Shown piece after piece: positions 47,844 through 57,999 of a stretch of DNA of 64,000 nt. The stretch's first letter is position 1, and each line of letters opens with the position of its first letter. The position numbers and the translations under genes are program-made. The stretch covers positions 55,742,255 to 55,806,254 of the forward strand of contig NC_134576.1 in the NCBI RefSeq assembly GCF_050947875.1, written 5' to 3'. This DNA comes from Dermacentor variabilis. Its lineage: Eukaryota; Arthropoda; Arachnida; Ixodida; Ixodidae. Below the pieces are notes generated by a model. The model was given only the letters and a program-made list of their open reading frames with translations, had not been told where the DNA came from and did no database searches.

Positions 47844-49104
47844 TTGAACGAAGATGTAAGTTACAATGTTGTCCTCCCGCGTCTACCAACCGGTAACGAC
47901 GTTTTGAATTCTATTTTCCTTCATGCGGACTTGAGTGGCAGACCATACCGTGCTCCTGGCTTCCGAGACGCTCTGCTTGAGGTAGTGAATACTTCAGATA
48001 TTGTAGGTGTCGGACAGTATCAAATGAGCCATGTATGGATGGTTACTTGCGCTAGTAGTGCGGCAAAAGAAACTCTCGTCGCCTGTGGTGAGTTCCGTGT
48101 CAAAGGGGTGAAGTGCATGGTGATAGATCCGGAGACTGAAAACATCAAGCTTAAATTACTATGGCTTCCACCGCACCTTCAACCTCGACGCGTTGAAGAG
48201 GCGTTCCAGACCTATGGTCAGGTGAAATCGGTGGAGAGAGAAGTATGGAGATGCACTGGTATGGAACAGTGGGTGACAACAAACCGGGAGGTTTCCTTGG
48301 TGCTCAAGGACACTATCACCGTAAGCTCAATACCGCACATTATGTCCATTTATGGACACCAGTGCCTCGTACTTATCCCCGGTAGACCTCCGCTGTGCCT
48401 TCGTTGCAAACGTGTGGGACACGTTCGTCGACAATGCAGAACACCGAGATGCTTACAGTGCCACCGATTTGTTCACTCAGCGGACGCCTGCTTGTCCACA
48501 TACGCCAATAAGCTTCGTTCTGGCCAATATAGACGAGCCACAACTGGACCATCTTATGGATTCTACAGAGGTAGTAGATGCCACCGGAGAGACTACATGT
48601 GGCATTAGGGACAAAGACCAGGAGTGCTTGAAGCCAATGCCAAGCAATCACAACAGCTCAAGTAATACTAGCGAAGCTACAGGCGAGGATGACTCAGTTT
48701 GGCCACCTGGCTTAGCAAGCTTTAAAGAAAAGCCCCCTGATGACAAGGAAGAAGAGGAAGAGGCGATGGACATAAGTCAGGCAAGGAAACATCCGGCACC
48801 ATGCAACGACGAAGCAACAAAAAGTGCACTACAGGCGCCCGAGAAAGCGTCTCCTAGTGTTCAGCGAACTCCCTCTCCTGATGATAATGTGCCACGCCGG
48901 TTTTATCAGCGTAGTCAGGAGAGTGCCACAAAGAAGTCCAAAGGGAGCAAGACCACAGATTTACCTGTGGCTAAGGGCGAAGAAACAAAAGCTTTAGGTG
49001 AGCAAAATGGCTACCACCTTCACCCTCCCCTTATGTGTAGCGACACTCAACGTACGTGGGCTGAGGAATATAAGGCGCCAGCAGCAGTTACTACACGTGC
49101 TTAG
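47844..49104 (+). pseudogene. LINE ORF1: RRM-like domain with two CCHC zinc knuckles
   Basis: The first frame (47844-48608) opens near NEDVSYNVVLPRLPTG. It has an RRM-like middle (KLKLLWLPPHLQPRRVEEAF, QTYGQVKSVEREVW) and paired knuckles, CLRCKRVGHVRRQC and CLQCHRFVHSADAC. Shortly after these the meaningful frame shifts (near 48500-48540) to one running to 49104 that is Ser/Pro/Glu-rich (WPPGLASFKEKPPDDKEEEE) and basic. No ATG lies at the start of the open region (it begins TTG), so the true start is uncertain. This is the nucleic-acid-binding partner of ORF2. The frameshift inactivates it; its 3' end overlaps the ORF2 start. Confidence 0.8.
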
Positions 49105-50240
49105 GCAGCATGAAGTTGAATTTGGTGCAGTGCAAGAGACAAAGATATCGTCTGCTGGTGATATCAACCTTGCGCTGCAAACTTTCCAACCTGATTACGA
49201 GGTGTGCATTAGCCAAGCATGTGGTGCTTCCGCTGGATGCTTTTTGTTAATCAGAAAGCTGTTAAATGATTCTTCATTGTCACTACGTGTAGATGGGGAA
49301 GGCCGCCTTATATGCTGTGACCTCTCTTTTCATGGCCGTAATTGGCGGTTTATTTGCGTTTATGCTCCCTCAAAAGTGAGCGACAGGAGGGCTTTCTTCC
49401 TCCCTCTTGCTCCGCTCCTAGATACTGACAGAGATTTGGTATTGCTGGGAGACTTCAACTGTGTTTGTGATTCCAGAGATCACTCATACCTAACTAATCG
49501 TTATGATGCAAGTGCTACTTTCCTGCGTCAGTTAACGGAAGATCACAATCTAATAGACGTGGGAGCCTACACACCTTCTTGGGTGTGGTTCACGCACTTT
49601 CAAGGCGTCTCCCATGCTAGACACGATCGTGTGTATGTTTCGACGAATCTCTGGTCCCACATTCACAACTACGCCGTGAAGCCTGTATTTTTCACAGACC
49701 ACTGTTTAGTAGCTGTTTCATGGGGTCCCCGAAAATTTCGCAAGTTTGCTCCAAACTGGGAACTGTGGAAAGTTAATACACAACTTTTACGAGAGGAAAG
49801 TTTTGTATATAAAGTGAAAGAATTATGGCTAGAAACAATACAATGTCAACAGCTTCCATTGTTTGCTCAATGGGAAATGTTCAAAAATAGAGTAAAAAAT
49901 GAGGCGATTGCCATTTCATGTGAGCTGTCTCAAAGAAAGAAAAGCTGAAAAGCATTACCTTCATGATCTACTGCACAAGCTGCACGCTTTCGAAAGCCAG
50001 GAACCAGGGTTGTATAGTGACGAAATAGATACAGTTCGCGCACAAATACAGAAATATGAGACGGAAGCGTACAAAGGAGCAGTGGTGCGTTCACGCACAA
50101 CTCGCTTCACAGAAGAGCAGCCCACAAAAAGGGCTCTCGGTGATGAAAAGCGATACGCGCTTTCCAAGCAAATATTGGAAATTGAGTCTGGTGGGTCTAT
50201 ATACACAGAAACGTCCCAAATAATAAACCTATTTGAAGCT
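49007..50240 (+). pseudogene. LINE ORF2 N-terminus: APE-type endonuclease and linker
   Basis: From ATG at 49007: LCVATLNVRGLRNIRRQQQL, FGAVQETKIS (the catalytic Glu), ICVYAPSKVSDRR, LVLLGDFNCVCDSRDHSYL, WVWFTHFQGVSHARHDRVYV and FFTDHCLVAV (the catalytic Asp-His). TLNVRGL and the GDFNCV signature fit the L1/Tx1 group. The frame is open to 49948, then shifts by one base to continue (49950-50240) as the linker seen in this group: YKGAVVRSRTTRFTEEQPTK, GDEKRYALSKQILEI, TSQIINLFEADLD. The RT is missing. Endonuclease residues look intact, so decay is by truncation and one frameshift. Confidence 0.85.
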
Positions 50241-50829
50241 GACCTTGACACCCCCCCCCCCCGACCATCTTCCCGGTCGACGCTCACGCGATATTATTTT
50301 TTATTTAATTGCAAGGATGGCATTCAGAGACGTGTGCACGGGAGCCTGCCTGAGCGTGCCGGAATGCCCTGCCAGGCGCGTAGCGCCTGCGCTCTTTCCA
50401 TCCGCATAGGGGGCGCTCACAAGCAGCGCGCTCGATCATGCGCAACAGCTTTTCTGCAAAGTGTCCATTCATCAGCGAGATTTCGACTTCGCAAAATGTG
50501 GGCGCGCCGCAAGGAATTCTTTGCAAACAATGCCGTCCAAACCACAAAAGATGTCGTGGCAGTTCGACATAGCTTCGGTTGCGCTGATCATACGTCCAGC
50601 AGCTGATGACGCAACGATCAGCAATGCATGGTTGCTGGTCGGCCGGGCTCGTGGCGAGTTTGAAGTGTGATTTATTTTAACAGTGGAGCTGTTGAAGCTT
50701 TTAGTTCCGCCGTGGAGCGTTACCAGAAAACTCAGCCCAGTGGCGCGCCGCCTCGCGTTGCCTAGCAACCACCTGCGAGAGCACCGAGCCCCGTAACCTC
50801 CTCGCATACCACGCGGGTAGGTGGCGATT
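50241..50829. other. GC-rich host-like DNA between two LINE fragments
   Basis: Starts with a C-run (50248-50261) after the truncated LINE. A perfect RFX X-box is at 50757-50769 (separate entry). The open frames crossing this part (50305-50547 minus, 50472-50807 minus) have no domain. Confidence 0.4.
50757..50769. promoter_or_regulatory. RFX X-box match
   Basis: GTTGCCTAGCAAC fits the RFX consensus GTNRCC-N(0-3)-RGYAAC exactly. RFX factors drive ciliary genes. No coding exon of such a gene is visible nearby and one chance match in 64 kb is plausible. Confidence 0.3.
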
Positions 50830-51760
50830 CATCGTCGCCCTCGCAACCACAATATTCTACGCTCTTCCTCCTCTGGGCCCCGGCACACACCTACGTCCCG
50901 CTCGTGGGCAACGAGGTGGCGCACGCCACGGTTCGAGGCCTCACACGCCGAGCCGCTGCAGATTATGTGGCCGCCGCATCCGCCCCCGAGAGCGGCGCAT
51001 CAGATCTGCCGGATCGGGACACTACGACAGAAATGCCGCAACAGGAATCACAGTGGGCGTGGGGCGATCGCCTAACCACGTTCAGAGACCTCACCCAACA
51101 CTACAGACTCGTTGGTTTTCCATCTTGGTGTTAACAATGCAAAACGGAGGCGAGGCACGAGACGAGAGAACGACACCACAAGCGCCGTCTTTCAACCACA
51201 AGCGCTATTGAAAGACAGCGCTTGTGGTGTCGTCCTCTCGTCTCGTGTCTCGTCTACGTTTTGCGCTCTTAACACTACAGACTCGAAAGAAGCACATTCC
51301 CGCCACCGCATGATAAATTAAACCGGAACGAGGCCGTAACTTTACGCTTGCTCCAGGCACACACCTACCCTAGCCCCGCCGTCTTACATCACTGCTACCC
51401 TGGTTTATATACAACAGATGCCTGTAAAGCTTGCGTACAGAGAGCAACGTTGCAACACATTCCCTGGGAATGTGCCGGAAATAACGGTAACGAAACCACC
51501 TCCGTTCGCAATGCGTCCATAATCGCGGCCGTTGTCAGAGTACGGAAAGCCTCGAGCTCGCTCCTTCCCGACGCAGCCCCGGTTCCACGGGAGCCGCAGG
51601 GGATTTTCTCCGTCGGCGTCGCCGATGCTGGGAGAGTTGGTAGACTTGCTCCGGGCCGTCCGGCAAGCCGAAGATGCCGCCCGAGTCCAAGGACTTCGAG
51701 CCGCCACTTGAGGCCATCACAATAAAACTGCCAGACCATTCTTTAATAATGTTTCTTCTT
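50830..51760 (+). pseudogene. I-like LINE ORF2 C-terminus (RNase H end and zinc-finger tail), split by a foldback
   Basis: The left part encodes APAHTYVPLVGNEVAHATVR with GLTRRAA, the last block of the RNase H domain found in I-clade LINEs, then WGDRLTTFRDLTQHYRL. An insertion (51112-51270) interrupts it. The right part resumes with HYRLERSTFPPPH, AVTLRLLQAHTYPSPAVLHH and a Cys-rich HxxW segment (CKACVQRATLQHIPWEC), the usual post-RNase-H tail. In a shifted frame it ends RAVRQAEDAARVQGLRAAT. A 3' UTR with AATAAAACTGCCAGACC closes it near 51760. RT and endonuclease are absent (5' truncation). Confidence 0.75.
51112..51270. mobile_element. Foldback insertion 2, 159 bp, with 15-bp target duplication
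   Basis: Flanked by a perfect direct repeat AACACTACAGACTCG (51097-51111 and 51271-51285), both copies belonging to the interrupted LINE coding sequence. The insert begins TTGGTTTTCCATCTTGG, then forms a hairpin with 57-bp arms: 51139-51195 (GCAAAACGGAGGCGAGGCAC..) and 51208-51264, with about six mismatches. The loop repeats CCACAAGCGCT. It has no open frame, transposase-type termini or A-tail. A 15-bp duplication is typical of LINE-mediated retroposition rather than DNA transposition. Confidence 0.85.
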
Positions 51761-52654
51761 CTCATGATCAGGGTACCCTGTGAATAATTGATCTAGATAA
51801 ACGTTCTTTTGCACAGAGTATAATCTCTCTGATAACAAATTTATTGAGATGCACGAACTATACAGAGAAGCAGCTATAGGAAGGGAACGCAATTACTGCT
51901 GACCGCTTAGAACCTTGCCCTGTAGCGGTCCACCTCAGTGTGCCGACACCTGAGCTGCGATCAGCAGTGGGCAATGGGGTTAGATAAAACAAAAGACGGA
52001 GAGCGAACGAATATCAGAGAAGAGAGACAAAAAGGAAATTACATTACAACTTGGTAAATATTTATACATATTTTGTTTCTAAGAGACTTCCTCGCGATAC
52101 TCATCCAGTCCTGCATAACTGCTGGTGATCGTGAGCTTACGTAGCGTGCAATCGTCTCAAGTACATAGTATATTTTAGTCGAATCTGTAAATAACCCTCC
52201 TGCACTAAGAAAAAAAACGCATTTTTATGACAAACACAGGATTGCTAAGCCAAAGAAGAGGCAACCGCGTAAGGCAATCGGCGACGCCACCCCAAATTTC
52301 TCACACAAGCTCTACATGAAGTTATAGATATTGAAGAGATTTGCTCAAGCCGTATTCTGAAAGCTCTGAACACAGAATTTATTAAGTTTCAATAGACTTT
52401 ACTAGACGCACTGACCCGAACGTCAGAAAATATAGAGAAGAAAGTTTGAAATCAGTGAAGTAAAAATTTCGCACTGACATAGCGCTGTAAATGTTTGTGT
52501 GGTTAACCTCAATTTTGTCTGTTGAAAAATGCATTAGCACGGAATTAACCGAAGTAGTGTTTTAAAATATGTTGTCGCGAAGAGAAACGAATTACGTGCT
52601 TCCTTTTGATGTCTCGTGAAAGGTGGCATAACATTTTCGAGTTCGTATTGCGAT
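51761..52654. other. No gene recognised
   Basis: AT-rich DNA without recognised element termini or supported open frames. Confidence 0.4.
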
Positions 52655-53217
52655 AACATATGTGAACATTCCAAGCGAATTTCCTCCGTCGGCATCGCCG
52701 TGATGTTCCATGAAAAGTCGAAGTGCGGTAACATCGTGGCCACGCGCCGTGTGGTGTAGACCTGAATGAAAGGTTGCCATAGTGAGCCGAGAGAGATGCT
52801 GGCTTGATGCAGCGGGCTCTTCTCGCGCTCGCAAGGGAGGAAGGCGGGAGCGGTGCGTGCTATCTCATGCGCGCTAGGAGGGAGGGAGGGGGATGGGCAG
52901 GCTAGAGCGCATCTCATATTCGAAGGCTAGCCGACGTGAGATAGCTGATGGCTTCGTGTGTGTTGTGCTCTCGTGCGTCTAGCTCATGTTGAAGCATAGA
53001 GCCAGCACGATGAGGTATTGGCTCGCCGCTGCTGTCTCATTTGTCACGCGACCATTCTGTGTACGAGCGTCCGCGGTAGTCGAGTGAGATGCATTCGTGT
53101 TTGTCTGTGCGCGAGTGAAAACATGCTGATTAATTCAGATAGTAAGCGAATATTAACAGGAGTTTATGCAACTGATAAAATGACTAACCTTGCTTCATAT
53201 AGCTGTTTAATAATTAT
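52655..53217 (+). repeat. Dispersed repeat, copy B
   Basis: Same-orientation relative of 40195-40833. It shares GGTAACATCG, AGTGAGCCGAGAG, GCTGGCTTGATGCAGCGG, GAGCGCATCTC, GATGGCTTCGTGTGTG, GTCCGCGGTAGTCGAG and TAGCTGTTTAATAATT. Start and end are approximate and no target duplication was found. Confidence 0.65.
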
Positions 53218-53563
53218 CTGTCGGAATCCATGCTTCGCCTTTCTGGCAAACTGTCACCCAAATACGATGACACATACACAATGTACGCTATCAATCGCCC
53301 TAGCGATTAGCCAACGTTAACGGTGAGGTCATCACGAAACGAGTTGGTGCGAACGATATTAAGATGGATGCCGTGATCGCCCTCGAAAAGTGACCTCTAT
53401 GCTCTTTACCAATATTCGTCAAACTGCCTGGCTCACGCACTGTGCCGCAATTGTCGCATTCCTACTTCGACGAATGGTGATCATTTCCTGCCTTATTGAA
53501 ACAGTCGCACCTAGACAATGGCGCTAGCTTCACTGCATAAATCTACGACTGTTTGTATTTCAG

Positions 53564-55134
53564 ACCGGCTGACGAGACGGAATTTCTGTCCAGTCACCTC
53601 CGCGACTTAGAACGTGCAATCCCGTTCTTCGATTCCGCCCGGCTTTTGACAAGGTTCCAGGAGCTGCTGAACAAGCTTAAGGCCAGAGGCGCGGACCTGC
53701 GCAAACCCTGCGGCAACATCGTCTGCACCACGGTATGTTGGACCATGGGGCAACTGCCGGCTCTAAACGAAGTCCCCAGGACTGTTCATGTGCAGGTCAT
53801 TGAACACGCTCCCAGCGTGTTCACGTTGAAATGCGCAGAAGACGTCGGCAAGACATTAACGGTGTCTTCAATTGAGGAGCCTTCCTGCTTGGTGTACTGG
53901 CTTCTAAAGTAGCACGTCTGCATCAAGCGACTGGTCCTAGACTGCGAGGCTGCCATCTTGCGCTACTTCCCTGCTTCGCTGAGCAAAGCGCTGCCGGCCA
54001 ACAAGGGTCTGGTCCCAATTCAAGCTCTTTTAGACGTAAGCTATTCGTACGAAACGAATCATGGTGCAGTTTTGGCCCGTGTCATCTGCGAGATGTCTCC
54101 TCGACTAGAGTACTTGAATGTGACTCCCTTGGTACTCGACGACGCCGCAGTCCACAGTCTCGTTCAAGAAATGAGGAGCCCTAGTAACCTTTGCCACCTC
54201 GTCCTTGGCAACATGTCGGTGAGGTTGGCGCAAAAAGTACTTGGCACTCTCGGTGCCTCTCCAAGCTTAATTAAGCTCGCTGGAAGTGTGGGATTCCATG
54301 TTCTTGACGCAGTCAGATTCTGCTCTTCTCGTCAGAGCGTTGAGGGTCAATACGACGTTGCGAGACTTAGCCGTGAGACACCTGGCCAAGGACACTGCCG
54401 GTATCATACTGCAATCCTTGTATAGCAACCGCACATTAAAGGAATTGTCGCTTGAAGAAGACTGCTCGCAAGTCATTCTTGCGGACGGCATACGGGCGCT
54501 TCGCGCTAACAAGTCTCTTAGGTGCCTCAAGCTTGCCAATGTCGCCTTCACCAACAAATGTGCGTTCGCTCTCGCCGACGTTCTTCGAGGGAACGACGCC
54601 CTTCAAGATATCTCTCTTCGCTACAACTCGATAAGAGTCAGAGGAGCTACAGCTCTAGCTAAAGTCCTGGAGAAGCACATTTCTGTAAATCATCTTGACC
54701 TGACGGAGGGCAAATTCTACTCCCGTGCGGTGTCTCAGTTTGTGCATGACCTTTCTCGAAATCCTACAGTGGAGTGCGTGCGTCTCGGCAAAGTTGCCAT
54801 TAGAAAATGGTGGAAACCTTCGTTACCCCTCAGGGCAGACCTGTTTGCTCGATTGCAAGTGACATGGAGCATCCGCGTACTCAAGGAATGGACATCGTGT
54901 CTCCAACAAGAATACCAGTACGTGCCTTCCGCTTGTGTTGGCTGGTGCAGTGAAGACTACACCCAACCCATCAGGAAATGGCTCTCCGCGGTAGATATGA
55001 GCAGGTCATCGCTCAGTGAACTTGTCGTCTGCTTTGCTTTCAGGTTGCGTTACACTCGGAATGTCACAGCGTTTACGTCCTTCCTAGAAGACACAAACTC
55101 TCTGAAGAAGCTTATCGTACGTCCGCTTGCTTAA
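53564..55134 (+). pseudogene. NLRC3-like leucine-rich-repeat gene, main exon, left part
   Basis: The exon follows a good acceptor (CTGTTTGTATTTCAG at 53563). The N-terminal 120 codons have no recognised domain. After an in-frame TAG at 53910-53912 (LLK-stop-HVCIKRLVL) the frame continues into RNase-inhibitor-type leucine-rich repeats: LEYLNVTPLVLDDAAV, LCHLVLGNMSV. A one-base shift near 54270-54285 leads to more repeats: SALLVRALRVNTTLRDLAV, ILQSLYSNRTLKELSLEE, GIRALRANKSLRCLKLANVA, LADVLRGNDALQDISLRYNS. Repeats of this kind with a spacing of 26-28 residues are typical of an expanded tick family usually annotated NLRC3-like, with a presumed protein-interaction role. The nonsense codon, the frameshift and a DNA element at 55131 make this copy dead. 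Upstream exons were not found. Confidence 0.8.
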
Positions 55135-55800
55135 AGGGGTGGAGACATCAAAATTTTCGTTCATGCGTTTGTTGATTCAAACGTTGCGTCATGCTTCAGG
55201 GAGCACGATACACACAGCGGGATTCATATATATCCGATAAATAATTTAATAATAGCATTATTATACCGAGCGATTTCGGTTTCGGTTTCTGGGCTCCGGG
55301 GGATGCTATGACGTCACAGAGGAGGAAACGCAACATGGCTTGGTCACGTGGCCCACAAAAAATAGTGACGTAAAACTATGCTGCGTCGTCTGCTCGCGCA
55401 TACGCGTGCTCTGCCAGCAGAGGTCAACCACTGGCGATTCGAAGTGCATGTCGCGATTATTATAATTATTGCGAAGAGCGACAACAACAGTAAGAAAATA
55501 TTGCGGCTTGTGAGAGTCGGTGATTCATTCCGAAGCGCCGTAAGCATTAGCTTTGAAGTGAACCGGAAAAGGCCTAGCGACGATATCGGCGGCGCCGAAC
55601 GATCCGAGGCGGTGAAGCTGCCGTCGATGCCAGAGCGACCACTCCTCGGTCGCTGATTGGCCGCTTCGCCGTACGGCTGCCGCACAAATGGGTCCCGGGC
55701 CCATCCTCTCTACGGCAAGGAAATCTCGCCGTTCGCTAGCAAAACCGCCGTCGCACGGGGGCCCGCGAACGGCAAACGGAGTGCGGCGAGTTTCCGTGCC

Positions 55801-55851
55801 GGTAACGTGGACGGGCCGGTAACGTGGACGGGCCGGTAACGTGGAAAGGCC
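55801..55851. repeat. Three tandem 17-bp units
   Basis: GGTAACGTGGACGGGCC occurs twice exactly, then once as GGTAACGTGGAAAGGCC. It lies inside the TTAA element next to the inverted-repeat structures. Confidence 0.9.
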
Positions 55852-55897
55852 AAGCGAAGGAGAGTCCGCTCCGAGCTGCCGAACTACGCGACTATAC

Positions 55898-56065
55898 GAG
55901 GAGAGAAGCAGACAACACGAACGCCGCATATCCTGGTCCCTTTCGGAGTCGGCCGGCTAGTGTTACACTCAAACGTGTAAAGGCCCGTCCGCAGGGCAAC
56001 TCGCCGCACGCAGTTTGCCGTTCGCGGGCCGGCGTGCGGCGTTCGTGTTGTGCACTTCTCTCCTC
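55898..56065. repeat. Foldback 3, 31-bp arms with a loop of about 106 bases
   Basis: Left arm 55898-55928 (GAGGAGAGAAGCAGACAACA then CGAACGCCGCA) pairs with 56035-56065 (TGCGGCGTTCGTGTTGTGCA then CTTCTCTCCTC) with about two mismatches. The arm resembles those of foldback 1 and, less closely, foldback 2 (a GAGAGAA..GACAACACGAACGCC theme). Confidence 0.75.
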
Positions 56066-56455
56066 TTGTGTCCGTGTCTGGACGCCTTGCCCCTTCTTTG
56101 CATTAAGAAAGGATTTCTATATGCCTGTAGCTCGGTCGTAGTGGAGGCTATGCTCGGTTGCTCGGCTCAGCAGGCTCCGTAATCGGCATTTCATCGCTAC
56201 TCATCATACGTCACGTTTTTGTGCTGGTGTGCTATGACGTCAATATTTTCGTTCCTCCTCTGTGACGTAGTAACTGCCGCGCTAGCGATGGGTCTCGACT
56301 ACGAGAAGGAGTTTTTAATGACTCTTTGGAGCTCAATTAAAATTATTTTGAAATGTTTGCAGCGTCCAATACCTCGTTCTGGGTGTCCTTGCATACGGAA
56401 GCAGCCTACAACATGCTTTTTATAGCCTCAAAATTTGGTGTCTCAACCCCTTTAA

Positions 56456-56777
56456 GATTTTGGCGGCATTCCGAGCAATCATTGCCAGTATTGCGCACAA
56501 CAGAAGCCTTCGCGAAGCTAAGTTCGACATTGCAATCGGCAAATACCGAGAGGTGATTTCTGTTGAAGCCGTGCTGCAAGCCAATCGCACCTTGCACCGA
56601 CTTAAGTTCAGTCTTAACGAGCTGCCACAGGAAGCTCCGTGCATGTTGGTGCGCTCTTTGGCAGAAAACTTTGTGTTCCTGACGCTCGAGTTCGACGAGT
56701 GCTATGCACAGGCCTATATGTGCCCACTTCTGAGTGCCCTCAACAGGAATCGGACCCTCCCTAACAGCGCCGCGTAG
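56456..56777 (+). pseudogene. NLRC3-like leucine-rich-repeat gene, right part beyond the insertion
   Basis: Resumes directly after the TTAA element: KILAAFRAIIASIAHNRSLR, EAVLQANRTLHRLKFSLNEL, LVRSLAENFVFLTLEFDE, LLSALNRNRTLPNSAA then a stop. The repeat pattern continues that of 54286-55130. If the insertion is removed with one TTAA retained, the two sides are one base out of frame, so another small lesion lies near the junction or predates the insertion. Confidence 0.75.
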
Positions 56778-57370
56778 CGCGTGTTGGATAGTACTGTCGA
56801 CTACTGCTGAAAGCTGGCCCTTCGGCTTGTATCGACCAGTGACACGCTTCTAGGCGCAGTGGTTAGTGCTACGGGCAAGACTCGCAACCAGTGCAAATAC
56901 CTCGTACTTCAGGCAGTTAACCACGCTTAGTGTTGTCTAACTATAGTGTGACGTCATGGGACCTTTAGCGAGTCGGAGCCAACATTTCTTGACTAGCTTG
57001 TCAAATTCGAATTTTAACCTGGCAGTGGGAATGAGAAGTTTCTCGTGGACTCCGAGAAAGGGAGCGTGTACGCGGCCTGCTCAACTTCTGTCTATATTGT
57101 GCGACGTGACGGCACGCGTTGCGCATTTTACGGGACAGGTGCGGCAGGCAACGGGAAGTCATGCGCGATGCGGCGCACATGACTTTCCGGAACGCCGCCT
57201 CCACGCCTGCGCAACTCATGCGCTTGTGAGAAATCGCGAAACCTGGACAAGGGGGGGGGGGGTGCGGTGAATCTCCGCATGGCTGCCATTGGCTTTTTTC
57301 GAGCAGAAGCTCTTTCGACGCTAGCGCCAAGGTCCCCTTCAGTTACGGCCCTAAACGCCGGGCGACGCAG
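56778..57370. other. No gene recognised
   Basis: Contains a G-run (57251-57262). Short open frames (56956-57270 plus, 57001-57330 minus) have no domain. Confidence 0.4.
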
Positions 57371-57374
57371 AAAC

Positions 57375-57415
57375 AAAATGGCGGCGCGCACGATTGTTTG
57401 CGTTGTCATGGCAAC
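57375..57415. promoter_or_regulatory. Promoter-like YY1 and near-perfect RFX X-box motifs
   Basis: AAAATGGCGGC at 57375-57385 matches the YY1 consensus AANATGGCGGC. Seventeen bases further on, GTTGTCATGGCAAC (57402-57415) matches the palindromic RFX X-box GTTGCCATGGCAAC with one change. The surroundings are CpG-rich. Such a pair is typical of TATA-less promoters and would fit initiation of the frame at 57605 or of a divergent gene, but no convincing downstream gene is seen. Confidence 0.35.
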
Positions 57416-57604
57416 AGGAATAGCAGCCGCGCGACGCCTGCTCTCCCAAACGTTTTTGTTTTTTTGTTTTTATTATGCCGACCCGCTCCGCTCACTTCTC
57501 CCTTTCCCCCATGCCGCGCGCGCCGCTTACTTTTTTATTGCGAAGCAATAGACGAGAAAACCATGACCAGGCGGCGCTACTGCGCTTCCTGACAGCGCCC
57601 CAAT

Positions 57605-57991
57605 GTGGAAACGCCAAGCAGCGCGGTCGCGTTGTGGCGCAGTCTGCGCTTTGTTTACATTGTGCCGTCCGCGCTTTTCTTCGCTGCTCGTTCTCACGGC
57701 GCTCCGTTTTCGACGGCGGCAGATCGCATGCTTGCGCAACAGCGATGCAAAGATTGCCGTGCGGTTTCAAGAAGGTTGCCGACGCCGACAGCTTTTTTTC
57801 GTGGCGGCAACCTCACGATAGGGGAGCGTCTGCTTCCGAAAGTGTACGGCGTTGAACAAATTGTGGACGGTGATGTGAGAGTGAAAGCCAAGTGCGTGTC
57901 ACAGCTGTCCGACAAGATCGTAGACGACGTCGAGTTAGAGGTACGCACCATGTTCAGAAATTTAGGCGCCTTTATTTCAATTACAACATAA
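57605..57991 (+). CDS. Unassigned frame, possible SWIM/YqaJ-type repeat fragment
   Basis: A 128-codon frame from ATG at 57605. The first half is basic and Cys/Arg-containing (RCKDCRAVSRRL); the second reads LTIGERLLPKVYGVEQIVDG, VRVKAKCVSQLSDKIVDDVE. The latter is reminiscent of the strand preceding a SWIM zinc finger in repetitive tick YqaJ-like genes, but no Cys-Cys-His cluster follows. A possible donor (GAG/GTACGC) is near 57941, so this may be one exon. Promoter-like motifs lie 190 bases upstream. The assignment is weak; it may be a decayed repeat. Confidence 0.2.
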   Translation: METPSSAVALWRSLRFVYIVPSALFFAARSHGAPFSTAADRMLAQQRCKDCRAVSRRLPTPTAFFRGGNLTIGERLLPKVYGVEQIVDGDVRVKAKCVSQLSDKIVDDVELEVRTMFRNLGAFISITT

Positions 57992-57999
57992 GTCACACT

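Larger units (their letters stand above)
47676..50240 (+). mobile_element. L1/Tx1-like LINE, 3'-truncated
   Basis: A 5' UTR-like stretch is followed by a gag-like ORF1 with zinc knuckles, then an ORF2 endonuclease and linker; the element stops just before the RT would begin, at a run of about 14 C (50248-50261). The loss of the 3' rather than the 5' part is the reverse of normal LINE truncation and points to a later deletion or rearrangement. Clade placement rests on the endonuclease motifs. Confidence 0.8.
55131..56455. mobile_element. TTAA-bounded non-autonomous DNA element, third family, inside the LRR gene
   Basis: The left end is TTAAAGGGGTGGAGACATCA; the right end read inward is TTAAAGGGGTTGAGACACCA, continuing AAATTTT. 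TTAA is present at both ends and only one would remain in an empty site. The interior has no transposase; it holds a foldback (55898-56065), a 17-bp triplication (55801-55851) and a second inverted repeat (55761-55790 with 56000-56029). LRR coding sequence resumes on the far side, which proves insertion into a pre-existing gene. Confidence 0.9.
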
